Made by a program: the position numbers and the translations under genes | Part shown: piece after piece, positions 56,743 through 64,000 of the stretch | Numbering within the stretch: position 1 is the stretch's first letter | Layout: the number at the start of each line of letters is the position of its first letter | Notes under the pieces: generated by a model | The model's input: only the letters and a program-made list of their open reading frames with translations | Database searches by the model: none | What the model was told of the DNA's origin: nothing | Source of the DNA: Paenibacillus sp. SC116 | GTDB taxonomy: Bacteria > Bacillota > Bacilli > Paenibacillales > Paenibacillaceae | Length of the DNA stretch: 64,000 nt | Assembly: GCF_024733555.1 (NCBI RefSeq) | Contig: NZ_JANIOF010000010.1 | Coordinates: 1-64,000, forward strand | Reading direction: 5' to 3'

Positions 56743-57511
56743 GATCACCATTCCTCAATTCACTACGTCTGCCATAATAAATATCGTTTAGTTCTTCAAC
56801 ATACTCGTTGGTATCAGTATATACGATCAATGGCGGCAGCAAACGAACATCAGGCTTCCCATTGCGAATCGCTTCTACAAGCACCATATTGGCTTCCGTA
56901 TCTATGCGAGAATGTACAAAGCGAATACGCTTTGGCTCTAATTTATAACGACGCATTAGGTCCAATATATCCGTTAACCGAGCTGGTCGATGCACCATCG
57001 CCAACTTGCCACCCGTTTGCAGCAATCTTGCTGCGCAGGCAATAACATCCTCAAGCGTGCATCCAATTTCATGTCGAGCCATCGCTTTGTAGGTGTTCTC
57101 CTTGGCTTCGCCTGTTGTAAGCGGCATATAAGGCGGATTCACGGTTATACAGTCATAATACGATTTGTCGCCTTCAGGCATTAGCTCCTTTAAGTCCCCT
57201 TGCTTAATCTCAATACGTGACTCTAATCCATTTAGCTGCACACTTCGTTGAGCCATATTCGCAAGGCGCGGTTGAATCTCAATCCCATCAATATGAGCGG
57301 ATGTTCTTGTCGAGAGCAGTAATGGGATAACTCCATTGCCTGTACAAAGATCAAGTACTCTTCCACGTGGAGGAAGAGAGACAAATCGAGCCAATAGTAC
57401 TGCGTCTATTGAAAAGCTAAATACTTCATCACTTTGAATAATACGCATATCATGGGTTAGTAAATAATCTAGCCGTTCGGACGGCTCCAACATAACGGAA
57501 TCTTCAGTCAT
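56735..57511 (-). CDS. tRNA1(Val) (adenine37-N6)-methyltransferase family protein (YabB/TrmN6)
   Basis: Class I SAM methyltransferase of 258 residues. SAM motif RVLDLCTGNGVIPLLL (about 51-66) and catalytic VNPPYMPL (NPPY). FSFSIDAVLLARF before the SAM motif is typical. The yazA (GIY-YIG) gene that stands between yabB and rsmI in B. subtilis is missing. AAGGAG lies upstream of the ATG. Confidence 0.92.
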   Translation of the reverse strand: MTEDSVMLEPSERLDYLLTHDMRIIQSDEVFSFSIDAVLLARFVSLPPRGRVLDLCTGNGVIPLLLSTRTSAHIDGIEIQPRLANMAQRSVQLNGLESRIEIKQGDLKELMPEGDKSYYDCITVNPPYMPLTTGEAKENTYKAMARHEIGCTLEDVIACAARLLQTGGKLAMVHRPARLTDILDLMRRYKLEPKRIRFVHSRIDTEANMVLVEAIRNGKPDVRLLPPLIVYTDTNEYVEELNDIYYGRRSELRNGDHG

Positions 57512-57568
57512 TTGTATTGCGCTTCTCCTTCATAAATCGTTAGTGGAACTTACATGCCTATCAATACA

Positions 57569-57612
57569 CAAAAACCGTAGGCCGAGGAACGCCAAGTTCC
57601 TTTACCTACGGC
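57569..57612 (-). terminator. yabA terminator
   Basis: CCGTAGG/CCTACGG with AGGAAC/GTTCCT inside, followed by TTTTTGTG on the minus strand; it begins 6 bases past the yabA stop. Confidence 0.9.
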
Positions 57613-57617
57613 ATTGT

Positions 57618-58004
57618 TTATTTGTTGAGGAAAGAAAGGCAGAACAAACAGTCGCCCTCTGTCCGCAAGTGACCGTAATATACATTGCAAATATGGAAGC
57701 CTTCATAATACAATCTTGCCAAGTTATCGTAACCTTCACCGACAACATTATCCTTCTCCAGTTCGTCTGACTGAAGATTAGCGATTGTAGAAGGGACAGA
57801 TTGCTGTGCGCCTTTCAAGGCTTGCTCAGAATCTTGATGATCATGCTGCAGCACTTTACGCAGCTGCTCATTCTCCATAAGAAGACGTTGATTCTCTTCT
57901 AGAAGCTCCTTCACAATCATCTTCAATGAGCCAAGCTCTTCATGAACACTGCCCATCTTTGTCTCCAAATCATGTATTTGTGCGAAAATATCTTTCTTCT
58001 CCAA
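57618..58004 (-). CDS. yabA: Replication initiation control protein YabA
   Basis: Binds DnaA and DnaN and restrains replication start. N-terminal coiled coil (about 5-60: [20 protein letters not shown] and following) and a C-terminal zinc domain [20 protein letters not shown] with [10 protein letters not shown]. Start placed at the TTG at 58004 (LEKKDIF, like MDKKELF in B. subtilis); a GTG at 58022 is an alternative. 129 codons. Confidence 0.93.
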   Translation of the reverse strand: MEKKDIFAQIHDLETKMGSVHEELGSLKMIVKELLEENQRLLMENEQLRKVLQHDHQDSEQALKGAQQSVPSTIANLQSDELEKDNVVGEGYDNLARLYYEGFHICNVYYGHLRTEGDCLFCLSFLNK

Positions 58005-58041
58005 GTTCCCACCCCAGAGCACTATGCATAGTTCATCATCG

Positions 58042-58842
58042 TTACTTTACGACAACATCGTCGAACAATAGTTCTTTTACCTTGCCGATTTCAAACAACT
58101 GAACGTGCACTTTGCGTTCGCTTGCGTTCATTCCAACAACTTTGCCATCTCCTAAAGAAGTGACAACCATCTTTCCTACCGTTGGCAGTTCTTCTTTAGC
58201 ACTTTCATAATTATCATGCTCATACTTTAAGCAGCACATGAGTCGACCACAGAGACCGGATATTTTGGTAGGATTCAACGATAAGTTCTGGTCTTTCGCC
58301 ATTTTGATAGAAACCGGTTCAAAGTCACCAAGCCATGACGAGCAGCACAATACGCGCCCACATGGGCCGATACCACCTAGCATCTTAGCCTCATCTCGAA
58401 CACCAATCTGTCTCAATTCAATTCGGGTGCGGAACACACTTGCCAAATCTTTGACAAGCTCCCGAAAATCAACACGGCCCTCAGCTGTAAAGTAAAAAAT
58501 GATCTTGTTGCGGTCAAACGTATATTCTACATCCACCAGCTTCATTTTCAACTGATGGGTCTTAATCTTTTCCATACAAATGCCGAACGCATCTTTTGCT
58601 GCCTTCCGGTTAGAATCAACAAGTTCTCCATCTGTATCTGTTGCAATGCGAATGACTTTCTTCAGTGGAAGTACCACATCATTCTCGCCGACCGTCTTCG
58701 GACCGATAACTACTTTGCCGTACTCGATGCCGCGCGCCGTTTCGACGATAACATGCTGATCCTTCAGGACCGGCCATTCAACCGGGTCGAAATAGTAGAT
58801 TTTGCCCGCTCGCTTAAAACGGACGCCGACCACATTATACAA
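58042..58842 (-). CDS. ricT: RicT (YaaT) regulatory iron-sulfur protein
   Basis: PSP1-family protein; in B. subtilis RicT with RicA and RicF steers RNase Y and aids sporulation and competence. [20 protein letters not shown] and then [14 protein letters not shown] carry the clustered cysteines for [4Fe-4S]. 266 residues. The start is a TTG at 58842, 7 nt after GGAGG, and it abuts the holB stop. Confidence 0.93.
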   Translation of the reverse strand: MYNVVGVRFKRAGKIYYFDPVEWPVLKDQHVIVETARGIEYGKVVIGPKTVGENDVVLPLKKVIRIATDTDGELVDSNRKAAKDAFGICMEKIKTHQLKMKLVDVEYTFDRNKIIFYFTAEGRVDFRELVKDLASVFRTRIELRQIGVRDEAKMLGGIGPCGRVLCCSSWLGDFEPVSIKMAKDQNLSLNPTKISGLCGRLMCCLKYEHDNYESAKEELPTVGKMVVTSLGDGKVVGMNASERKVHVQLFEIGKVKELLFDDVVVK

Positions 58843-59823
58843 TTACGTACCTCCTTGCATACCCACCAGGAACTGCTCAAACACCAGCTGCGGATTGACG
58901 TTTGCACGTAATCGCTTCTGAGCCTCTGCTGCCGAATCCATCACATGAACCCATTCTTGAGTCGATTTGGTCCATGCAATCTTGCTAATTGTATCGACTT
59001 GGTCAGAGAAGATGAGATGGTCTTGTCGGTTCAATTGGTAATTTAGCATATCTCGAAACCAAAGATGGAACAAGTCAAAGAGCATGTCCGCGTGCTCGGC
59101 AAGTTCCGTCTTGAATACTTTCTGTTGTGCAATGAGAAGTGCAGTACCTAGCTTAGATGTGCACTCCTTTCCTAATTGTAACATTACGTTTCTTAATTCT
59201 GCAAACCAATTCTGTTGGCATAATTCCCTGCCAGCATCCAATCCATTTACCAAATGCACAGATGTACGCGCCAGTGCTACCGGATAACCTTCCTCCACTA
59301 GGTGCTGGAGCATCATTTGTGGTGCCTGCGGTGTAAATGGTACCAATTGCGAGCGCGAAATGATGGTAGGCAGCATGGCTTGTCCATTTTCAGTAATTAG
59401 GATGGCCACCGTGGGGCTTGTAGGCTCCTCCAAGAACTTTAACAGGCTGTTAGCTGCCTGAACCGTCATTTTATCTGCCTGTTCCATGATGTATACCTTA
59501 CGTCCTGTTGCCTGAGTACGATAGGATAATTCTCGCTGTAGTCCACGAATCTGGTCAATTTTGATCGTCTGGCCTTCCGGCGCTATTAAATGAACATCTG
59601 GATGGTTACCATGATCGATCTTACGGCATGATAAACATAAGTCACAACAGTCATCCTGTAGACGCTCACAGAACAGTGCTTTAGCAAACGTCTGTGCAAA
59701 TAACTTACGTCCTGTACCGATAGGTCCACTAAATAAATAAGCATGGGATACCTTGTCGGCACGCAGCCCATGCTGAACAATTTTCTTGGCTCTTTCTTGA
59801 CCAAGAACCGTTTCAAAAGACAT
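58843..59823 (-). CDS. holB: DNA polymerase III delta' subunit
   Basis: Clamp-loader subunit. FSGPIGTGRKLFAQ replaces the usual Walker A (no GK-T/S), as expected for delta'. Zinc module CERLQDDCCDLCLSCRK. LLKFLEEPTSPTVAILITE and IISRSQLVPF follow. Start at the ATG at 59823 behind AAAGGAAA; 327 codons, against 329 in B. subtilis. The frame to 59874 is not conserved. Confidence 0.94.
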   Translation of the reverse strand: MSFETVLGQERAKKIVQHGLRADKVSHAYLFSGPIGTGRKLFAQTFAKALFCERLQDDCCDLCLSCRKIDHGNHPDVHLIAPEGQTIKIDQIRGLQRELSYRTQATGRKVYIMEQADKMTVQAANSLLKFLEEPTSPTVAILITENGQAMLPTIISRSQLVPFTPQAPQMMLQHLVEEGYPVALARTSVHLVNGLDAGRELCQQNWFAELRNVMLQLGKECTSKLGTALLIAQQKVFKTELAEHADMLFDLFHLWFRDMLNYQLNRQDHLIFSDQVDTISKIAWTKSTQEWVHVMDSAAEAQKRLRANVNPQLVFEQFLVGMQGGT

Positions 59824-59889
59824 ATGCCGTTTCCTTTCCATACCTTGCTGCTGTGACAGCAGAACACTTAACATAATTACTACAATTAT

Positions 59890-60333
59890 TTAGAATGACA
59901 GATTAATTAGCATTCCTCGGATTTCGCCAACATTATTCAGAAGCTGCAACTTGCCTTCTTCCGTTTGCAATAATTGCTCTGCCATTTCCAGTAATGCTGT
60001 ATCAATCTCTTCGATAATCTTATATCGCTTGCTGCGGCCACGTCGGTCCCAGCCCGTTACCTCACGAATACCGATTCCACGTCGAACCGTATCCTCTAAG
60101 AAGCGCTTTACCATTGTTCGGTACATTCGTAGCTCACGTACTGTCATGGACTTGCCTAAGCGCTCACCTTGGCGATAAATATCTTGCAGCCGCTGCTGCA
60201 GCTCATCTCTTGATGCATTGCCATCCTGCTGCTGCATCATATCTGAGAAAGATTTGCTGGCAACGGGCTTTGGAGTCGGATCGCCCATACGAATATCTTT
60301 ACCAAACGGACGGAAACCTGGATTGATTTTCAC
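59890..60333 (-). CDS. YaaR family protein (DUF327)
   Basis: 147-residue helical protein, probably cytosolic, with MTVRELRMYRTMVKRFLEDT and the conserved LQTEEGKLQLLNNVGEIRGM at the C-terminus. The function is not known; it lies between darA and holB in most Bacilli. Only 13 bp separate it from darA, so they are co-transcribed. Confidence 0.9.
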   Translation of the reverse strand: MKINPGFRPFGKDIRMGDPTPKPVASKSFSDMMQQQDGNASRDELQQRLQDIYRQGERLGKSMTVRELRMYRTMVKRFLEDTVRRGIGIREVTGWDRRGRSKRYKIIEEIDTALLEMAEQLLQTEEGKLQLLNNVGEIRGMLINLSF

Positions 60334-60346
60334 TTATTTCACCGCC

Positions 60347-60715
<369 letters not shown>

Positions 60716-60813
60716 CTAGATAAGTTGGGAGTGGGTATTTACCTTATATAGGCTTATATACTCCACATGCTATACCGATATCTGCCTCATGAACTTATTA
60801 GACATTATTAACC

Positions 60814-61449
60814 TTAATTCCTTGTTCGCACGCGCAAAATATCTAACATTTGTGTTGCAATCGACTGTGGATCCGCTGATGCATCTATGCGAACGATGCG
60901 TTCTGGATATTTTACAGCTAGAAGTTGATAGCCTGCACGCACCTGTTCATGGAATGAGAAGCCCTCTTGATCCAGACGGTTAATCTCACGCTCTGCATTA
61001 GCAGCGATGCGTGCAAGCCCAACTGCAGGATCTATATCCAACCAGAACGTAATATCCGGCATCAGATCGTGTATAGCAAAGCGATTAATCTCCCACACAG
61101 CATCAACGCCAAGCCCCCTTGCATGCCCTTGATAAGCCAAGCTGCTGTCTACAAAGCGGTCACACAGCACAACTGCCCCTGTTTCCAACGCAGGCCTAAC
61201 CTTTTCAACCAAGTGCTGACGACGGGCTGCTGCATAAAGCAGTGCTTCGGTACGAGCGTCCATTGCTGTATGTTCTTTATCTAAAATCACTTCGCGAATT
61301 CGCTCAGCAATGTGTATGCCACCTGGCTCGCGAGTGACAACTACAGACTGGCCTAATTCTTCTAGCTGCTGCTGCAGCAAGCGAATTGCTGTTGATTTGC
61401 CGGCTCCTTCGCCACCTTCCAACGTAATAAACAACCCTCTTTTAACCAT
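60814..61449 (-). CDS. tmk: Thymidylate kinase
   Basis: dTMP to dTDP. P-loop [16 protein letters not shown] (about 10-25), [26 protein letters not shown] and a lid region. 211 residues. AAAAGGAG lies before the ATG. It follows the decarboxylase gene by 47 bp and precedes darA by about 140 bp, where no clear promoter is seen. Confidence 0.96.
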   Translation of the reverse strand: MVKRGLFITLEGGEGAGKSTAIRLLQQQLEELGQSVVVTREPGGIHIAERIREVILDKEHTAMDARTEALLYAAARRQHLVEKVRPALETGAVVLCDRFVDSSLAYQGHARGLGVDAVWEINRFAIHDLMPDITFWLDIDPAVGLARIAANAEREINRLDQEGFSFHEQVRAGYQLLAVKYPERIVRIDASADPQSIATQMLDILRVRTRN

Positions 61450-61496
61450 TTCAAACTACTCCTTTTATATCATATGCACATTACCCAGTGCGGTTC

Positions 61497-63239
61497 CTAA
61501 TCACTATTCTCATCACTCACATCTTCATAGACAATAAGGCTTCTTAGCTGTGGATCACTCACATCTTGGCACTTCGCGCCAGCGTGAGCTAGCATGCGAA
61601 GCTCATCGATATGGGCCTTCGTAATACGCTCACCTGCATAAATAAGTGGAATACCAGGTGGATATGGAATAACGGACTCTGCCGATTGTTTACCTATAGA
61701 CTGCTCCAAATCTACCTTATGGGAAGGCTTGTCTTCCTCAAAAATAGAAAAAGAAACAGGTTCAGATACACCTTGATTATAGTGATTCATTTCTATTAAT
61801 GGACGATAGTCACTAGTCGTTGACCCTGATCCACTCATTGATTCAGACATAACCTTTATAGGATCAGCTAAATGATCAGATTGTTTAACTCGTTCATCGC
61901 TAATCTCTGCTTCTATTTGCGAGTTCTGTACATTGTATTTGCGCTCGGCGCAAGGCAGATGCTCTTGAGCCTTTATTTGAGCCTGTTCTTGAGTATGCCC
62001 TTGTGCTGTGATTACATCTTTCATGCAGCTATTATTTTGTAAATGATTATCCAAGGCACGAAGTGCTAATACTATTTTTTCAGCATCATCTTGTGAATTA
62101 GCTAGTGTAAATAACAGAACAACATATTGTATGTCCGCCATTTCCGCAACAACACCATACAAAGTCAACTGATTAAGCAGCTCATATCCCGTCATCTGAC
62201 CCGTCACATCTCGTATCACAAGTTTAAAAGGATCTTGAGATTCATATGCTATTGAGCTGTCCCTAGACATGTCTAAGACATCAAATGACTTCAGCGCATG
62301 CAATAATTTACGTACAGTGCTAACTGCCGCTAGACCCATCGTAAATGCGTCATCACCTTGTGTTTGAACCCAATGCCGGCTCATATCCAGTGAAGCCATT
62401 AACGGATAGGATGGACTTGAGCTCTGTACCATAGCAAGCATACGCTGCAAACGATCCCGATTAATACGTGGACCTTGAATATGCAGCATAGCGCTCATTG
62501 TCATACCAAGCAGCATCTTATGCGTGGATTGCACGACAAGGTCGGCACCTGCCTGTAGAGCTGACTGAGGCAAGTCTGGATGCAACCCATAATGCGCGCC
62601 ATGGGCTTCATCGATAAATAGTGGCACGCCATGGCGATGCACGGCTTCTGCCATGGCTTGTATATCTACGCCTAGCCCGTAATAGTTCGGGCTACAAAGG
62701 AATACTGCTTTCGCTTGCGGATATTGTACCAGCCCTGCCTCCACCGTCTCGACAGATGGGGCTGTAAGCAGGCCGCTAGCGCGATCTTGGCGTGGGCTTA
62801 CAAATACAGCCCGCGCCCCTGCCAGCTTCAAGCCGTTAATAATAGACTTGTGCACGTTCCTCTGCACAAGTACAATATCCCCCGGCTGTGAGCAGCAGGT
62901 TAGCAGGGCCGCCACATTGCCGGCTGTGCTGCCCCCTACGAGGAAATATGTCGCCTCCGCCCCAAAACAAGCGGCAGCGAGCTCCTGGGCCTCACGAATG
63001 GGCCCCGTAGCCTGATGCAGGTCATCCGTGCCGTCTACCTCCGTCACGTCCTGCCTTAACACAGCCGCATAGCGCCGATATAACTCAGCCCTTTCGCTAT
63101 CGGCTTCTCGTTCAGCGGCTCTAACATAAGCCGCCCCATCTTTATGGCCTGGCACGTGCATCGAAACGTGCCCTTGCCCTTCATAACGAAGCAACGCCTC
63201 TACAAGTGGGAGGCGATCATATGAATTACCGTTACTCAT
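61497..63239 (-). CDS. Orn/Lys/Arg decarboxylase family protein (YaaO-like) with long insertion
   Basis: PLP enzyme of fold type I. HVPGHKDG near the N-terminus, LVGGSTAGNVAALL, FIDEAHGAHYG and the PLP lysine in QSTHKMLLGMTMSAM. The C-terminal IPYPPGIPLIYAGERIT is typical. At 580 residues it exceeds the roughly 480 of B. subtilis YaaO; about 110 residues of low-complexity Gln/Glu/Ser-rich sequence (about 395-510) are inserted between the two. Substrate not known. AAGGGG precedes the ATG. Confidence 0.88.
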   Translation of the reverse strand: MSNGNSYDRLPLVEALLRYEGQGHVSMHVPGHKDGAAYVRAAEREADSERAELYRRYAAVLRQDVTEVDGTDDLHQATGPIREAQELAAACFGAEATYFLVGGSTAGNVAALLTCCSQPGDIVLVQRNVHKSIINGLKLAGARAVFVSPRQDRASGLLTAPSVETVEAGLVQYPQAKAVFLCSPNYYGLGVDIQAMAEAVHRHGVPLFIDEAHGAHYGLHPDLPQSALQAGADLVVQSTHKMLLGMTMSAMLHIQGPRINRDRLQRMLAMVQSSSPSYPLMASLDMSRHWVQTQGDDAFTMGLAAVSTVRKLLHALKSFDVLDMSRDSSIAYESQDPFKLVIRDVTGQMTGYELLNQLTLYGVVAEMADIQYVVLLFTLANSQDDAEKIVLALRALDNHLQNNSCMKDVITAQGHTQEQAQIKAQEHLPCAERKYNVQNSQIEAEISDERVKQSDHLADPIKVMSESMSGSGSTTSDYRPLIEMNHYNQGVSEPVSFSIFEEDKPSHKVDLEQSIGKQSAESVIPYPPGIPLIYAGERITKAHIDELRMLAHAGAKCQDVSDPQLRSLIVYEDVSDENSD

Positions 63240-63340
63240 AGTTTCCCCTTTATTAACATGCCGATGAAATATACTTAATTACTCAATACAACCATTGTAC
63301 CCTATCTCCCTGTTGTAGCAAGGAGCAATAAACACAAACG

Positions 63341-63361
63341 AAAAAGAGCCCAATGGGCTCT
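63341..63361 (-). terminator. csfB terminator
   Basis: AGAGCCC/GGGCTCT (63345-63351 with 63355-63361), 3-nt loop, followed by TTTTTCG on the minus strand, 70 bases past the csfB stop. Confidence 0.85.
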
Positions 63362-63430
63362 CCGCTAACAACATAATCATCCTAGGCAAGCATTTAACGG
63401 CAAATATCTGTAGCCACACATCATAAGTGA

Positions 63431-63616
63431 CTAGGCTTGAAGCTGCATCCATAGTTTCCTCATTCGATCGATAAAAATAGGGTACTTCGCATCTTTAACA
63501 TCCGTACGAACAATTTCTTGTTCACAGCTCGAACATATAAATTGATGGACAACGACAATGCCTTCCGATTTCATTTCCCCGCAAATCATGCAGCAAGACT
63601 CCGACTGGCGATCCAT
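63431..63616 (-). CDS. csfB: Anti-sigma factor CsfB (Gin)
   Basis: Small zinc protein of 61 residues that in B. subtilis blocks sigma-G (and sigma-E) until the right stage. SESCCMICGEMK and HQFICSSCEQEIV hold the two CxxC pairs. Start at the ATG at 63616, behind AGGTGGG; the frame to 63655 is longer but unsupported. A sigma-F-like promoter lies 35-60 bp upstream. Confidence 0.9.
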   Translation of the reverse strand: MDRQSESCCMICGEMKSEGIVVVHQFICSSCEQEIVRTDVKDAKYPIFIDRMRKLWMQLQA

Positions 63617-63649
63617 GACCATCCCACCTTTACACATTTTCAATAATAC

Positions 63650-63678
63650 TAGCATGCCCGATTAATAGAAAATTAAAC
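63650..63678 (-). promoter_or_regulatory. Sigma-F-like promoter of csfB
   Basis: Minus-strand GTTTA (63674-63678), 14-bp spacer, GGGCATGCTA (63650-63659), which matches GGNNANAHTR in all but one defined position. csfB is a sigma-F gene in B. subtilis. Confidence 0.5.
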
Positions 63679-63859
63679 AGTTTCATAGCCTATTTTCAAA
63701 TAGTTATTCTTTTATCCTTAGGCTGCATCCTATGCACATCATGGGCAAATGGTGTCTGTATTCGTCTAAAAACTGATATTTAAATCTATATCTTCATTCT
63801 AGCAGTCGAAGAACCGATATAATACTTGTTCTAAATCTCCGCGTGAAAGGAGTGATTCC

Positions 63860-64000
63860 ATGCAGCCACCGCAAGAACGAACGTTTTATCATTACAAGCT
63901 GCTGCGCAAGATCAAATATGGGCCTTGGGTAAACAGAGTCTATATTTTACTTGGATTCGCTGCGTGGATGGCGGCCTTATGGGCAGAAGGATTTATCGGT
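63860..64000 (+). CDS. Partial gene, small membrane protein of unknown function
   Basis: The ATG at 63860 follows AAAGGAG and the frame is open through the window edge (47 codons seen). It starts MQPPQERTFYHYKLLRKIKY and then has a hydrophobic stretch (VYILLGFAAWMAALW). A TATAAT lies near 63818. I do not recognise the family from this piece. It is divergent from csfB. Confidence 0.6.
   Translation, partial: MQPPQERTFYHYKLLRKIKYGPWVNRVYILLGFAAWMAALWAEGFIG

Overview
The window is a stretch of chromosome from a low-to-mid GC, endospore-forming member of the Firmicutes, most likely Paenibacillus or a close relative. The grounds are the many sporulation genes (spoIIE, spoVT, yabG, sspF, yabP/yabQ, fin, csfB, spoVG) and a gene order that follows the Bacillus subtilis csfB-to-lysS block near the replication origin. 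Almost everything is on the minus strand. The exceptions are abrB and a partial gene at the right edge. There is no sign of prophage, insertion sequences or CRISPR. The best interpretation is a conserved housekeeping region with lineage-specific insertions and losses.

Read in the direction of transcription (right to left). 63.6-57.6 kb: csfB/gin, a YaaO-type decarboxylase with an unusual insert, tmk, darA, yaaR, holB, ricT and yabA (replication, c-di-AMP binding, RNA maturation). 57.5-52.8 kb: a tRNA methyltransferase-like gene (yabB), rsmI, an AbrB-like regulator on the plus strand with a zinc-ribbon tail and a Spo0A box, an HD phosphohydrolase and tatD. 52.6-45.5 kb: a c-di-AMP (ydaO-type) riboswitch ahead of a G5/3D-domain cell-wall protein, then rnmV, rsmA, yabG (with an exact sigma-K promoter), veg (tandem consensus promoters), sspF, ispE and purR (PurBoxes over its own promoter). 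45.5-36.2 kb: ridA, spoVG (exact sigma-H promoter), glmU, prs, pth, fin (sigma-F-like promoter), mfd and prsA.

36.2-25 kb: spoVT, a SpoVB/MurJ-like flippase with a GC-rich 3' half, mazG, HU, rqcP, an unrecognised membrane protein, a queuosine operon queCDEF under a preQ1 riboswitch, then yabP (its ribosome binding site locked in a perfect hairpin), yabQ, divIC and an S1-domain protein. 25-15.4 kb: a gene-free structured interval, spoIIE with a 21-bp-spaced Spo0A-type promoter, a VWA protein, an atypical kinase, tilS, hprT and ftsH. 15.3-7.8 kb: nadABC, coaX, hslO and a PpiC-type foldase, probably one operon for NAD/CoA synthesis and redox or folding stress, then cysK. 7.6-0 kb: pabA, pabC, folP, folB, folK, a small XRE regulator, dusB, greA, lysS, and at the extreme left the tandem promoters and leader of an rRNA operon whose 16S gene lies just outside the window.

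Compared with B. subtilis (from memory), metS, yazA, ctc, pabB and the tRNA pair beside spoIIE are missing from their usual places. greA, nadABC, queCDEF, HU, prsA and the HD gene are additional. Many start codons were moved from the longest ORF to GTG/TTG/ATG codons with proper Shine-Dalgarno sequences. These corrections are stated per gene.
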